A stretch of 64,000 bases of DNA. Origin: Tatumella ptyseos ATCC 33301. Its GTDB lineage: Bacteria > Pseudomonadota > Gammaproteobacteria > Enterobacterales > Enterobacteriaceae. The stretch lies in contig NZ_JMPR01000047.1 in assembly GCF_000735525.1 (NCBI RefSeq), positions 32,966 to 96,965 of the forward strand, read 5' to 3'. This document shows positions 37,440 to 50,557 of the stretch, piece after piece; the stretch's first letter is position 1, and every line of letters starts with the position of its first letter. The translations under genes and the position numbers were made by a program. Under the pieces are notes generated by a model. The model made no database searches. It saw only the letters and a list, made by a program, of their open reading frames with translations, and was not told where the DNA came from.

Positions 37440-38798
37440 CTAGTAAATAAAACCACCCTGTTCAAGGAAACTGACAACATTTTTGCCGCCATTGTCACCG
37501 GAAAAACTATGAATATTGAAATACCGCTCCAGTAAGGTACTGCGTTGCCATGCCGGTAAGGTCACCTGAGAGGAAGACACCGGACGTACCAGATTGACCG
37601 TGGCCACCACCACTAATTCTGTTTTTTCGCGATGTGCCGAAGTCGAACGGAAAAATGCTCCCAGCACCGGAATGTCGCCGATAAAAGGTACCTTTTTCAG
37701 CACTTCCTGTTCGGATTCACTCAGCAGGCCAGCCAGTACAAAACTCTCACCATCCGCCAGTTCAATGGTGGTTCTGGCCTTACGGGATTTCAGTGTGGGC
37801 AAATAGTAGGATTCAGAGGTTGTAGTATTCTGGCTGTCAACATTGCTGACTTCCTGATAAATCATCAACCGGACTTTCTGACTGTTTTCCACCTTCGCGC
37901 CCAGCGTCATGCGAACACCAATTTCTTTATATTCGACACTGCTGCCATTTGAAGAACTGGTCACCACAGGAATTTCACCGCCGACCAGAAAATCTGCCGT
38001 CTCTCCTGACAGCACCGACAAATTAGGTTCGGCCAGTACCCTGGCGACCGATTCATTACCCAGTGCATGGATCATAGACGTCAGTTCAGAGGCATTAAAT
38101 TTCAGCTTATTGAGTACAAAATTTCCGACACTGCTGGCTTGCCCCCACTCAATGCCGAGGCTATCACTGTAACTTTTATTGAGTTCGACCACGGATATTT
38201 TCACATTCACCTGATTGGCCTGAGGCAGACGCATCCGGTTCTGCAATTTCTTGTAGCTGACACGATTAAGTAGTGCGACATTGACACTCCCCAGGCTGTC
38301 CGTACTCATCTGTGTGGTGCCGGTGTCACTTTCCATACCCAGGGCCTCACCGACTATCTGATAAATAGCGTCGCGGCTTTCTTCATCCACAGCCACGCCT
38401 GACAATACGTAGCTTTCGCCGACTTTACGGAGTTCTATCGTGGATCCCGGGAACTGATCCTGGATCTGTGAGGCGAGTTTACCGACTAAAGGATCAACCA
38501 CCACTTTGATCTTACGGGTGGCATCATTCTGGACTAACAGGATCTCACCGACACCATTCTGGATACCGTAAATCACGACTTCACGATCGCTTATCAGGTT
38601 GTAGTCCACGACTTCCGGGTCGGTGGTAAATACCGTGTCTATCACTGTATTCACTTTCAGCGTCCTGGCTCCGCCTTTTGAAAGATAAAGAGTTTCCGCA
38701 GTGACACTGAGCGGAAATAACAGGCAAAACATCAGTAAGCATTTCAACCACACTTTTCCGGCAATACCTGCGGAAAATCTGCTGTCGGGGCGTTTCAT
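37440..38798 (-). CDS. rcpA: Tad pilus outer-membrane secretin RcpA (CpaC)
   Basis: 452 residues. Signal peptide, then a pilus N1-type domain (LYLSKGGARTLKVNTVIDTVFTT to VVVDPL), a BON-like domain (LASQIQDQFPGSTIELRKVG) and the C-terminal secretin core (LAEPNLSVLSGETADFLVGGEIPV, then VGVRMTLG-like IGVRMTLGAKV, and VPFIGDIPVLGAFFRS). It forms the outer-membrane channel for the Flp pilus. The start overlaps the rcpC stop by 4 bases (ATGA). Confidence 0.94.
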   Translation of the reverse strand: MKRPDSRFSAGIAGKVWLKCLLMFCLLFPLSVTAETLYLSKGGARTLKVNTVIDTVFTTDPEVVDYNLISDREVVIYGIQNGVGEILLVQNDATRKIKVVVDPLVGKLASQIQDQFPGSTIELRKVGESYVLSGVAVDEESRDAIYQIVGEALGMESDTGTTQMSTDSLGSVNVALLNRVSYKKLQNRMRLPQANQVNVKISVVELNKSYSDSLGIEWGQASSVGNFVLNKLKFNASELTSMIHALGNESVARVLAEPNLSVLSGETADFLVGGEIPVVTSSSNGSSVEYKEIGVRMTLGAKVENSQKVRLMIYQEVSNVDSQNTTTSESYYLPTLKSRKARTTIELADGESFVLAGLLSESEQEVLKKVPFIGDIPVLGAFFRSTSAHREKTELVVVATVNLVRPVSSSQVTLPAWQRSTLLERYFNIHSFSGDNGGKNVVSFLEQGGFIY

Positions 38799-39571
38799 TG
38801 TGCTTTTCCTTGCATTTTACCGGGGGTGACCTTGGGTTGCTCTTCCTTAACAACCGGGAACAGCACCAGCTCATAATTATTCGTAACCAGAAATAACCGT
38901 TTCAGATCAGCCTGGCTGAGTTCGAGATCGACACTCAGTGAGCCTTTCCCCGTCGATTTATCATCAACCTCAATCAGCGACTGACGGGCCAGCAAAGAAG
39001 CACTGGCTTTTTCAGGCCGGCTGATCACCCGTCGTGCTTTAAAAATACGAAACATATTCAGCCCGGACTCACCGTTGAGCAGCGACTGACGGTGAGTACG
39101 CTGACTTCCCGGACGCTGAGCATCAAAACGGAGATACACATCCACCCTGTCTCCAGGCCGGAGATGCTGGATAGCGCCGGTATAGCGCTCGTAGATCAGC
39201 GCGCTGTAGCGGATCATATGTTTTCCGGGCTGCTGATTTATCGGGTCGATCAGGGTAATTTCCCCGGCAGAAAGACGTTCACCTGCCGCTTTATCCACCT
39301 GCAGAAAATATCCTACTGGCGAGTCCGGCATCTCTGTCTGGCCTGCCTCTGCCGTTATGCCAGCCTCTGCCGGCGGGCTTTTATGACGGGTAATATCATC
39401 GTCTGTCAGACGACTACCGGCACTCAGCGCCCGGGTGGTAACGAAATACGTTACCTGTTTCTGTGTTTCCTCAGTGTCAGCCGACGGTGAGCTGTCTCCG
39501 CTCATAAGCAAACCACTGACGCCAACCACAAGTAACAGAACCGCGATAATAACTAACAGTCTTTGATTCAC
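38795..39571 (-). CDS. rcpC: Tad pilus assembly protein RcpC (CpaB)
   Basis: 258 residues from a GTG start with AGGATG upstream. One N-terminal membrane span (LLVIIAVLLLVVGVSGLLM), then an SAF domain (TTRALSAGSRLTDDDITRHK) and a CpaB/RcpC region (GDRVDVYLRFD, VISRPEKASASLLARQS, LELSQADLKRLFLVTNNYELVLF). RcpC spans the periplasm and helps gate or stabilise the secretin. It ends in an ATGA overlap with rcpA and starts 12 bases after tadV. Confidence 0.9.
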   Translation of the reverse strand: MNQRLLVIIAVLLLVVGVSGLLMSGDSSPSADTEETQKQVTYFVTTRALSAGSRLTDDDITRHKSPPAEAGITAEAGQTEMPDSPVGYFLQVDKAAGERLSAGEITLIDPINQQPGKHMIRYSALIYERYTGAIQHLRPGDRVDVYLRFDAQRPGSQRTHRQSLLNGESGLNMFRIFKARRVISRPEKASASLLARQSLIEVDDKSTGKGSLSVDLELSQADLKRLFLVTNNYELVLFPVVKEEQPKVTPGKMQGKAQ

Positions 39572-39583
39572 TGTTCATCCTGT

Positions 39584-40006
39584 TTATCCCAAAAGGTGAA
39601 ATAAATATCCGCAACTAATTGCAACCCCATAGGGTAATGTTATTTTATGACGACTCCCTGTCATCTTATGGAGCAATACTGTTACCAGGATCAACGGCAA
39701 ACCCGACAGTGTGATGAGAAAAATGAATGCCGGGATGTCTGCACCGGGTAAAGACAGGCTCAGTGCGGCAATCAGTTTAATATCACCGGCCCCGATAATA
39801 TTTGCCAGTACCAGTAATACACCTGTGACGAATATCATTAATGTCCAGATCAGATTAACCGGTTCAGGATGCGTTAATGTCGAAATAAAAGACAACAGTG
39901 CAATAATAATGACTGTCCTGTTTTTTATTTCCCTGAACATAATATCGGTATAACAGACACTGATCAGTAACAGCAGTATCATGGTCAGACACAGAGTATT
40001 TATCAT
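39584..40006 (-). CDS. tadV: Tad prepilin peptidase TadV (CpaA)
   Basis: 140 residues, a small type IV prepilin peptidase that processes the Flp pilin and the TadE and TadF pseudopilins. It is an aspartic protease with about four membrane spans. The two catalytic Asp are seen in YTDIMFREIKN near residue 20 and in the GAGDIKLIAALSL motif near residue 72 (GxGD). It lacks the N-methylase domain of larger PilD enzymes, as usual for TadV. It is separated from flp by a hairpin. Confidence 0.92.
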   Translation of the reverse strand: MINTLCLTMILLLLISVCYTDIMFREIKNRTVIIIALLSFISTLTHPEPVNLIWTLMIFVTGVLLVLANIIGAGDIKLIAALSLSLPGADIPAFIFLITLSGLPLILVTVLLHKMTGSRHKITLPYGVAISCGYLFHLLG

Positions 40007-40022
40007 CTGTTTTATTCACAGG

Positions 40023-40050
40023 ATAAGGAGGGCAGACCTTCCCTCCTTAT
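40023..40050 (-). terminator. Attenuator-like hairpin between flp and tadV
   Basis: A perfect 10-bp stem (ATAAGGAGGG with CCCTCCTTAT, eight-base loop) lies 17 bases after the flp stop on the minus strand. It lacks a U run, which would allow partial read-through and higher expression of the pilin than of the assembly genes. Confidence 0.5.
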
Positions 40051-40066
40051 AATTAAAATTCAGTCG

Positions 40067-40309
40067 TTACTTGATAGTGCCATTAATATTATTGGATAGC
40101 GTATTAAATTTATCGGTTATCGCCTTGACGAAAGAACCATCGTCACTTCCGAAAACAGTCAATAACATCGCACTTACTGCAACGGCGATGACAGCATATT
40201 CTATGGCTGTTACGCCGTTCTCTTTACGCATCGCCTGGCAGATACGACGTCCGCCCTCACTGAGGGCCATCTGGACTTTCAGAGATAATGAAGTCAGTTG
40301 TTCAGTCAT
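40067..40309 (-). CDS. flp: Flp pilin, major subunit of the Tad pilus
   Basis: 80 residues. The leader ends in KENG and the mature part begins VTAIEYAVIAVAVSAML, with the Glu-Tyr pair at positions 5 and 6 that marks Flp pilins. The cleaved leader would be about 32 residues, longer than the 20 to 26 usual for the family; an internal Met at residue 14 could shorten it, but only the first ATG has an AAGGATG upstream. The mature pilin is about 48 residues with a charged tail. It is the first gene of the operon, with about 450 bases of AT-rich upstream DNA. Confidence 0.93.
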   Translation of the reverse strand: MTEQLTSLSLKVQMALSEGGRRICQAMRKENGVTAIEYAVIAVAVSAMLLTVFGSDDGSFVKAITDKFNTLSNNINGTIK

Positions 40310-40766
40310 TAGTCATCATCCTTAACTTTGAAATATAAAAAACAATTAACATTTATTGTCGATATGACAATGCGGTTTTCAGCACTGTACGATGATAATA
40401 CGTTGACAAAAATAATATTCAAGCGACAGGGAGTATTAATAAAAATGACAGTGTACCGATATTATCTGTAAACTGACACACAGCCTGATTTTCAGGCCTG
40501 ACCGACAAAAACACCCATTTCATGTCGTGTATTTTTCTTATTTACCCCGTTCAGAAACGATACCAATGTAAATGTTTTAGCTGTTATCTTTACATGAAGT
40601 GATAATTATTCCTTTAGATATTCACCAATATATTTAACAAAGCAACAATAAAGAGTCCGAAAGCATCTCATCACGTTTAATTTATGTTGCGACAATTTAT
40701 AATGTTATGCTATGAATGTCAGAATTAATCTCTTAATTCAGTACCATTCATAGGGAACATGTATCG
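40310..40766. promoter_or_regulatory. Divergent promoter region between flp and the MocR-type gene
   Basis: About 457 AT-rich bases with no gene. It must hold the promoters for the Tad operon (leftward) and for the regulator gene (rightward). MocR-type regulators usually bind such divergent regions. I cannot mark individual boxes with confidence. Confidence 0.5.
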
Positions 40767-42157
40767 ATGCTGACTAAACAGACAATAAAACAACAGATGA
40801 TTGATGACATCAGTCAGATGATAATTATTGGCACATTAAAAAAAGGAGATTTCCTGCCTTCTATTCGTACCATGGGCACCCGGTACAAAGTTTCGCGAGG
40901 CACTGTATTACTGGTCTATAAGACGCTGGAATCTCTGGGCTATATCCAGGGGCATGAACGCAGCGGCTATCTGGTGACTGGCGGGTTCCTGCCTGCGGCT
41001 TCAGAGTCTAAGCCGGTCAGAAATCCCTCAGTAGCTACGGAAAAATATCCGGAAGAAAAAAAAAGACACTGGAATTTTCTCAGTGGTTGGGATGCAGCAA
41101 CCGCGTGCAGTTACCCAAACACTTTATCCGTCGCTGGTTTGAAGAGAGCGGGACGCTTTCACACCCCACGAACGGTGAATTGTCAGATAAAAATGATCAG
41201 TCGCTGAAAAAAAATCTCTGCCGGTTTATACGAATTTCCCGCGGAGTCACCCTGCAGCCGGAGCATCTTTTTCTGCTACCGGGGCTACAGGAAGCCTTGT
41301 TACTGATAGCGAAAAGTATCGCGGTAATTCGCCAGCAACCGGTACTGCTGATTGAAGACCCCTGCCCGCCAAATATTCGTGAATTATTCGAGTGTTTAGA
41401 TTTCACCGTCATTCCCATTGGCGTCGATAGTGAGGGCATTCGGGTGGAAGACTTTCCGGATAGCGGCGCTGATCTTATCTTTACCTCACCGGCACACCAG
41501 TTTCCGATGGCTATCCCTTTGGGTGAGTCCCGACGTAAAATGCTCAATGAATGGGCCTCCCGTCATGACTCTCTGATCATCGAAAATGACAGTTTTGCCA
41601 TGCTGGGGTTCGGTCAGTCAGTGATCCCGACACTCAGTCATCGTTATCCGAATCCGCGGATTATTTATCTTACCCAGCTTTCGGAACTGACCGGCAGCGG
41701 AATGAATGTCAGCTGTATTGTTGCCCCTCAGCCATTGATGCAGCCCCTCCGGACGCTGGCTCCATTGCTGGTCAGTGATATCCATCCTCTGACCCGGTCG
41801 TTACTCAGCGCATTTCTGGAATCCAGCCGTTTTATGAAATATCTGACCAGTAGTATGCAGTCTAGACGCCAGAAGGCTGCGCTGGCTCTGGGCGGGTTAC
41901 AGTATCTGCCGGAACCTTGCTGTCACGGACAGGAAAATGCCAGTTTCTACACCTTTCACGCTGATATCAATGAACTGCCTGAAGGACTTCTCGATCGCTA
42001 TTTTTTTCCGGTGAATCTGTTCCGTCATCCGTCAAGAGCAGGTATGTATAGCAATAACACTCTGGTTTATCCGTTTGGTTTACTGAGCTGTAATGAAATA
42101 GAAAAAATCAATTATCAGCTACGCCTGTCGCAGCAACGTTCAGTCACTGCCGGATAA
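40767..42157 (+). pseudogene. MocR-type regulator (GntR helix-turn-helix plus aminotransferase domain), frameshifted
   Basis: Two overlapping frames. The first (from ATG 40767) gives a GntR winged helix: KQQMIDDISQMIIIGTLKKGDFLPSIR, then YKVSRGTVLLVYKTLESLGYIQ, ending FLSGWDAAT before it runs off to a stop at 41207. The second, in another frame from about 41100, continues RVQLPKHFIRRWFEES and the fold-type I aminotransferase-like part (LLPGLQEALLLIAKSI, LLIEDPCPPN, FTSPAHQFPMAIPL, IENDSFAMLG) to the stop at 42157. Joined, they give about 463 residues, normal for MocR. A one-base loss near 41100-41105 explains it. The usual PLP lysine is replaced by Ser/Leu context in YLTQLSEL, so PLP binding is doubtful. 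Confidence 0.8.
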
Positions 42158-42181
42158 CGAGGCACTCCCTGTTTGCAGGTA

Positions 42182-42214
42182 TAAAAAAAGCCCCTCCGGT
42201 CTGCCGGAGGGGCT
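42182..42214 (-). terminator. Terminator of eno
   Basis: A perfect stem (AGCCCCTCCGG with CCGGAGGGGCT, short loop) ends in seven T when read on the minus strand, 25 bases after the eno stop. A classical rho-independent terminator. It may also serve the convergent MocR-type gene. Confidence 0.92.
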
Positions 42215-42238
42215 ATTCAACGAAGATAAGGAAAAGGC

Positions 42239-45707
<3,469 letters not shown>

Positions 45708-46508
45708 TCAGGATTTTTCCTGCTGTTTTACCTGCTGCCAGGCCGCTTCCATCTGCTCCAGGGTTGCCCCCGGCATCGTCAGTCCTTGTGCTGCAATAAT
45801 GCTTTCGACCTGACGAAACCGTTTTTCGAATTTATCATTCGCTTTTTGTAACGCCGTCTCGGCTTTACTGCCAAGATGACGGGAAAGGTTAACCGTGGCG
45901 AACAGCAGGTCCCCTATTTCCTCCTCCAGCCGCTGCGGGTTAATCTCATCGCGGCTGGCCTCTTCCATCACCTCAGCAATTTCTTCATGCACTTTGTCCA
46001 GTACCGGCCCGGTTTCATTCCAGTCAAAACCGACATTGCTGCAACGTTTCTGGATTTTATAGGCCCGCATCAGGGCTGGCATTGCCCGGGGAATATCATC
46101 CAGCGCGGAATGCTGCGACTTATCCTGTCGCTCCTGCTGTTTCAGCGCTTCCCAGTGCTGATTGATATCTTTCACCTGTTTATCCTGCGGTGAGGCAAAG
46201 ATATGCGGGTGCCTGCGTTCCAGTTTACTGCTGATGCTCTGACAGATATCGCTGAAATCAAACAGATTCTGTTCCTGAGCCATTTGTGCATAGAACACGA
46301 CCTGGAACAGCAAATCGCCCAGTTCTTCCCGCAGTTCAGTGAAGTCCCCACGCTGAATCGCATCAATCACTTCATACGTTTCTTCTAAGGTATACGGGGC
46401 AATGGAGGCAAACGTCTGCTGTTTATCCCACGGACAACCGTGTTGCGGGTCACGTAATTGCTGCATAAGGCTCAGCAAATGCTGTAATGAGGATTCTGAT
46501 GTGTTCAT
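45708..46508 (-). CDS. mazG: Nucleoside triphosphate pyrophosphohydrolase MazG
   Basis: 266 residues. Hydrolyses nucleoside triphosphates to monophosphates and is linked to control of (p)ppGpp levels in E. coli. It has two MazG domains in tandem. The first holds CPWDKQQTFASIAPYTLEETYEVIDAI and ELREELGDLLFQVVF (EExxE and ExxD metal ligands), and the second KVHEEIAEVMEEA and EEEIGDLLFATVNLSRHL. The ATG at 46508 matches E. coli (MN...LQ.LL). A longer frame to 46538 is open. It follows relA by about 70 bases. Confidence 0.96.
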   Translation of the reverse strand: MNTSESSLQHLLSLMQQLRDPQHGCPWDKQQTFASIAPYTLEETYEVIDAIQRGDFTELREELGDLLFQVVFYAQMAQEQNLFDFSDICQSISSKLERRHPHIFASPQDKQVKDINQHWEALKQQERQDKSQHSALDDIPRAMPALMRAYKIQKRCSNVGFDWNETGPVLDKVHEEIAEVMEEASRDEINPQRLEEEIGDLLFATVNLSRHLGSKAETALQKANDKFEKRFRQVESIIAAQGLTMPGATLEQMEAAWQQVKQQEKS

Positions 46509-46577
46509 GGCATTCTCAACGAAGGAGGGCAAAACCATCCCCGGTCAGCCAGAGGCTGACCGGGGATCGGAGGCCGG

Positions 46578-48812
46578 TTAATGACGGCGTTTGGCATCGA
46601 TAATGTCAGGCACCTGATTCAGACGGGCAATAATACGGCCCAATACCTGCTGATTATAAATTTCGATATCCATGTCGATGGTGGCGAGCTGTTTTTTCGT
46701 ATCGCTGTGGCTGGAAACCCCCAGTACATTCACCTTTTCATTGGCCAGAATGGTCGTAATATCACGCAGCAGACCGCTGCGATCATTGGCAATGACCCTC
46801 ACCACCAGTGAATATCCGCTGGAATAGCTCTCACCCCAGACGGCATCGACAATACGTTCCGGCGCATGATTCGTCAGCTCCGCCAGCTGATCACAATCGG
46901 CCCGGTGGATAGAGATCCCCCGCCCCTGGGTAATGAAGCCGACGATATCGTCCCCCGGGATAGGCTGACAGCAACGGGCAATATGGTGCATCAGATTACC
47001 GACGCCCTCGACCACCACGCGGCCACTCTCTTTTCCGGCATTGTGATTACTGTGTGATTTCTGAGTCAACTGACGCAGGGCTTCCCTGTCTTCTTCCTCG
47101 GCTGTCGGTTTATTCAGCTTGCCCTGCAGATAGTTCACCATCTGGTTAAGCCGGATGTCACCGCCACCAATGGCCGCCAGGATTTCATCCATAGAGGTCA
47201 TGTTATAACGCGGCAACAGCAACTTTTCCGCCTCTTTCAGGCTGATATCCAGATGGCTCAGTTCACTGTCCAGAATCTGCCGTCCGGCCAGGATATTTTT
47301 ATCGCGATCCTGTTTACGGAACCAGGCATGCACTTTGGCACGACCACGGCTGGTAGTAATATACCCGAGGTTCGGATTCAGCCAGTCCCTGCTTGGGTTC
47401 GGCTGTTTCTGGGTAATCACTTCAACCTGATCACCCATCTGTAACTGATAGGTGAAAGGCACAATCCGTCCGCTGATTTTGGCACCGATACAGCGATGTC
47501 CGATATCACTGTGGATATGGTAGGCAAAGTCCAGCGGTGTCGAGCCGGCAGGCAGGTCGATGACATCCCCTTTCGGCGTAAACACATACACCCGGTCGTC
47601 AAACACCTGACTGCGGACTTCCTCGAGCATTTCACCGCTGTCAGCCATTTCTTCCTGCCAGGCGATCAGTTTACGCAACCAGGCAATACGCTCTTCGTGA
47701 CCCGCCGCACCACGGGTATTGCTGATGCCCGGACCTTCTTTATATTTCCAATGCGCAGCGACCCCCAGTTCAGCATCTTCATGCATCTGCCGGGTACGGA
47801 TTTGTATTTCGACCGTTTGCCCGCGAGGCCCCAGGACCACGGTGTGGATAGACTGGTAGCCGTTAGGTTTAGGGTTGGCGACATAGTCGTCAAACTCACT
47901 GGGCAGGTGCCGGTAAAGAGTATGCACGATACCCAATGCGCCATAACAGTCCTGCAGGCGGTCAGCCACTATCCGCACGGCACGTACATCAAACAACTCA
48001 TCAAAAGACAGGGCTTTCTTTTGCATCTTGCGCCAGATGCTATAGATATGTTTCGGCCGCCCATAGACTTCAGCCCTGACGCCTTCCCGGGCCATTTCCT
48101 GACGCAGATTATCGACGAAATTTTCGATATATTGTTCGCGATCGACCCGCCGCTCATGCAGCAATTTAGCGATACGCTTATATTCTTCCGGGTGCAGATA
48201 GCGGAAACAGTAATCTTCCAGTTCCCATTTTAACTGACCGATCCCCAGGCGGTTTGCCAGCGGCGCATAGATATTGGTGCTCTCTTTCGCCGCCAGAACT
48301 CGTTCATCTTCCGGCGCATCTTTCATTTCGCGCAGATGGGCGACCCGCTCTGCCAGCTTGATCACCACACAACGGAAGTCTTCAACCATCGCCAGCAACA
48401 TGCGGCGGACATTATCCACCTGCTCAGAGGCCATTGAATCGTTATGGGTCGCTTTCAACTGGCGGATGGCATCCATATCCCGGACACCATGCACCAGCGA
48501 AACAATTTCCCTGCCAAACCGCTCTTCCAGTTGCTCTTCGGTGACCACCTCTTCGTTAGCCAGCGGGAACAGCAACGCAGCGCGCAGTGTATCGTTGTCC
48601 ATACTGAGTTCGGTCAGTATTTCGACCATCTCGATACCACGCCACAGTAACATCGGCTGAAGAGGATGGTGACGGGTCCCGGTTTCGCAATAACGCCAGC
48701 AGTCCGCCAGTCGCTGACAGGATTGCTCATTGGCGATCCCCAGACTGGCAATCCACTGTTCGAGGGCAAATTCCCCTGCCGTATTCATATGCGCACTTCT
48801 TACCGCAACCAT
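46578..48812 (-). CDS. relA: GTP pyrophosphokinase RelA, (p)ppGpp synthetase I
   Basis: 744 residues, identical in length to E. coli RelA. Makes (p)ppGpp on stalled ribosomes with uncharged tRNA. The pseudo-hydrolase HD domain (residues 1-200) lacks the catalytic HD pair, as in RelA. The synthetase domain (about 240-380) has EVYGRPKHIYSIWRKMQKK and FDVRAVRIV. Next come a TGS domain (VYVFTPKGDVIDLPAGSTPLDFAYHIHSDIGHRC), the zinc-finger region (ARCCQPIPGDDIVGFITQGRGISIHRADC) and a C-terminal ACT domain. It follows rlmD by 32 bases. Confidence 0.98.
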   Translation of the reverse strand: MVAVRSAHMNTAGEFALEQWIASLGIANEQSCQRLADCWRYCETGTRHHPLQPMLLWRGIEMVEILTELSMDNDTLRAALLFPLANEEVVTEEQLEERFGREIVSLVHGVRDMDAIRQLKATHNDSMASEQVDNVRRMLLAMVEDFRCVVIKLAERVAHLREMKDAPEDERVLAAKESTNIYAPLANRLGIGQLKWELEDYCFRYLHPEEYKRIAKLLHERRVDREQYIENFVDNLRQEMAREGVRAEVYGRPKHIYSIWRKMQKKALSFDELFDVRAVRIVADRLQDCYGALGIVHTLYRHLPSEFDDYVANPKPNGYQSIHTVVLGPRGQTVEIQIRTRQMHEDAELGVAAHWKYKEGPGISNTRGAAGHEERIAWLRKLIAWQEEMADSGEMLEEVRSQVFDDRVYVFTPKGDVIDLPAGSTPLDFAYHIHSDIGHRCIGAKISGRIVPFTYQLQMGDQVEVITQKQPNPSRDWLNPNLGYITTSRGRAKVHAWFRKQDRDKNILAGRQILDSELSHLDISLKEAEKLLLPRYNMTSMDEILAAIGGGDIRLNQMVNYLQGKLNKPTAEEEDREALRQLTQKSHSNHNAGKESGRVVVEGVGNLMHHIARCCQPIPGDDIVGFITQGRGISIHRADCDQLAELTNHAPERIVDAVWGESYSSGYSLVVRVIANDRSGLLRDITTILANEKVNVLGVSSHSDTKKQLATIDMDIEIYNQQVLGRIIARLNQVPDIIDAKRRH

Positions 48813-48844
48813 AACTTCTCCTGCATGACGGCCTGCCTGGCCGT

Positions 48845-50161
48845 TTAGGTTCTGCTGAACAGCACCATGGATTCCAGATGACTGGTATGAGGGAACATAT
48901 CCAGCATCGTCACCCGTTCCGCAATATAGCCTGCTGCCATCAACGGCTCACTGTCACGAGCCAGAGTGGCGGGATTACAGGACACATACACTATACGTTG
49001 TGGTGCCAGCGCAATGATATGCGCCATTATTCCGGCGGCACCGGCCCTTGCCGGATCGAGCAAAACTTTGGTGAACCCCTGCGATGCCCAGGGTTGTCCT
49101 GTCACATCCTGTTCCAGATCGTGCCGGTAGAACGTGACATTATGTAAATCATTATCCTGCGCATTATACGCAGCCTGCTGAACTAATGTTGCTACCCCTT
49201 CAACACCGACAACATTCTCAACATACTGCCCGACAGGCAGGGTGAAGTTCCCCATTCCGCAAAACAGGTCCAGCACCCGGTCGCCGGGCTGCAATGCCAG
49301 CCAGTCGATGGCCGTAGTCACCATTTGCTGATTCACCTTGTCATTGACCTGGATGAAATCCTGCGGACTGAAAGAAAGCTTCAGGTTATGCGACTGATAA
49401 TAAGGCATTTCTCCGCAAATGTGTTGCAGTGTGTTGTTGTCCGGTGCAAGAAACAACATTAACTGATGGCTTTGCGAAAATCGTTCCAGTTTTTCTTTAT
49501 CTGCCACAGAAAAGGGTTTCAGATGGCGTAAAACCAGCACCACACCATTATCTGCCTGTACCAGCTCGGCATGTCCGAGATCCCGCGCACCCTGTAATCC
49601 GCTTAAACACTGTCTCAGTTCGGGCAGCAAACGCTCCAGGGGTTGCACCATAACAGGGCATTGACGGATATTCACAATCTCGCTGCTGCCACTTTTACGA
49701 AACCCCATCTCCAGCCGCTGCTGTTTATTATCCCAGCGCAGGCTCAGCCGGGCACGTCGCCGGTAATGCCAGCTGTCTCCGCGGATCACCTGTTCCACGT
49801 TCAACGGTTGCGAACTGTTGTGATTCAGCATTCTTTCCAGTGCATTCTTTTTACTTTGCTGCTGGAGTGCCTCACTGACGTGCTGCTGCTGGCAGCCCCC
49901 ACATTCACCATAATGAGGACAACGTGCAACCACCCGGTCAGGACTTTGCGTGAGGAGTCGGGTTGCTTTACCGCGGGAATAGTGACGTTTATCTTCCTGC
50001 ACTATCACCTGCACTTTTTCTCCGGGCAGTGCACCGCTGACAAACAGGGCTTTTCCCTGATAACGCGCCACGCCCTGACCAAACGGGTCAAGCTCATCAA
50101 TCGTTACCGTGAGTTCTTTGCGGGGCTTCGCGCGCCTGGCAGCGGAATAAAATTGCACCAT
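48845..50161 (-). CDS. rlmD: 23S rRNA (uracil(1939)-C(5))-methyltransferase RlmD
   Basis: 438 residues. Methylates U1939 of 23S rRNA with S-adenosylmethionine. An N-terminal TRAM domain ([26 protein letters not shown]) is followed by the iron-sulfur cluster cysteines ([10 protein letters not shown]), and later the SAM site [15 protein letters not shown] and the catalytic [12 protein letters not shown]. In E. coli barA lies divergently next to this gene; here the following region has no gene. Confidence 0.97.
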   Translation of the reverse strand: MVQFYSAARRAKPRKELTVTIDELDPFGQGVARYQGKALFVSGALPGEKVQVIVQEDKRHYSRGKATRLLTQSPDRVVARCPHYGECGGCQQQHVSEALQQQSKKNALERMLNHNSSQPLNVEQVIRGDSWHYRRRARLSLRWDNKQQRLEMGFRKSGSSEIVNIRQCPVMVQPLERLLPELRQCLSGLQGARDLGHAELVQADNGVVLVLRHLKPFSVADKEKLERFSQSHQLMLFLAPDNNTLQHICGEMPYYQSHNLKLSFSPQDFIQVNDKVNQQMVTTAIDWLALQPGDRVLDLFCGMGNFTLPVGQYVENVVGVEGVATLVQQAAYNAQDNDLHNVTFYRHDLEQDVTGQPWASQGFTKVLLDPARAGAAGIMAHIIALAPQRIVYVSCNPATLARDSEPLMAAGYIAERVTMLDMFPHTSHLESMVLFSRT

Positions 50162-50557
50162 CAGTAATGTGTTCTCTTAATATGGCAGATTATCAGAGGC
50201 ATGCCGGGGATCCCGGCAACAGAATGTATTTTACCCGTTCCGTAAAATTCTGCAGATAATGATACGGAAAAACAGGCGAAATGTAGCGTAAAAAAGACAA
50301 ATACATTAACAAATCTTTCCACTTGTCGTCAGCCCTGCCTGCCGGGAAAAGGTCATATTACCAGGGATAATCATGAAAAGCTGAGTATTGCCGGTCTCTG
50401 AAACCGCCGGCATGGCAGATTGCCTGAAATGCATCGGTGGCTGACAGAAACAGCGTCGTCACCGGAAAGAGTGGCAGAAAAGAGCTCTTTCTGCCTTGCG
50501 GGAGGTCGGGCGCATAAACGCGGGCAGGAAAGGCTCTCCTGCCCGCGTTTATGCAGA
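50162..50557. other. Intergenic region between rlmD and yqcA with two hairpins
   Basis: About 396 bases with no gene. The left part should hold the rlmD-relA-mazG promoter. Two strong inverted repeats lie in the right part: 50473-50495 (GGCAGAAA with TTTCTGCC) and 50513-50553. The barA gene found here in E. coli is missing. Confidence 0.6.
50513..50553 (-). terminator. Long hairpin after yqcA
   Basis: A perfect 17-bp inverted repeat, CATAAACGCGGGCAGGA, seven-base loop, and its complement, starts 4 bases after the yqcA stop on the minus strand. No U run follows on the minus strand, so it may act as an RNA end-stabilising stem or with the next hairpin at 50473-50495. Confidence 0.6.

Noticed and set aside
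41053-41105. Programmed frameshifting at the A-run in the MocR-type gene
   Set aside because: The A-run at 41057-41064 lies before residues (FLSGWDAAT) that fit the family in the first frame, so the needed shift is after it at a non-slippery sequence.
41087-42157. An independent aminotransferase-like gene with a TTG start
   Set aside because: It lacks an N-terminal domain of its own and continues the MocR-type protein begun at 40767 in another frame.
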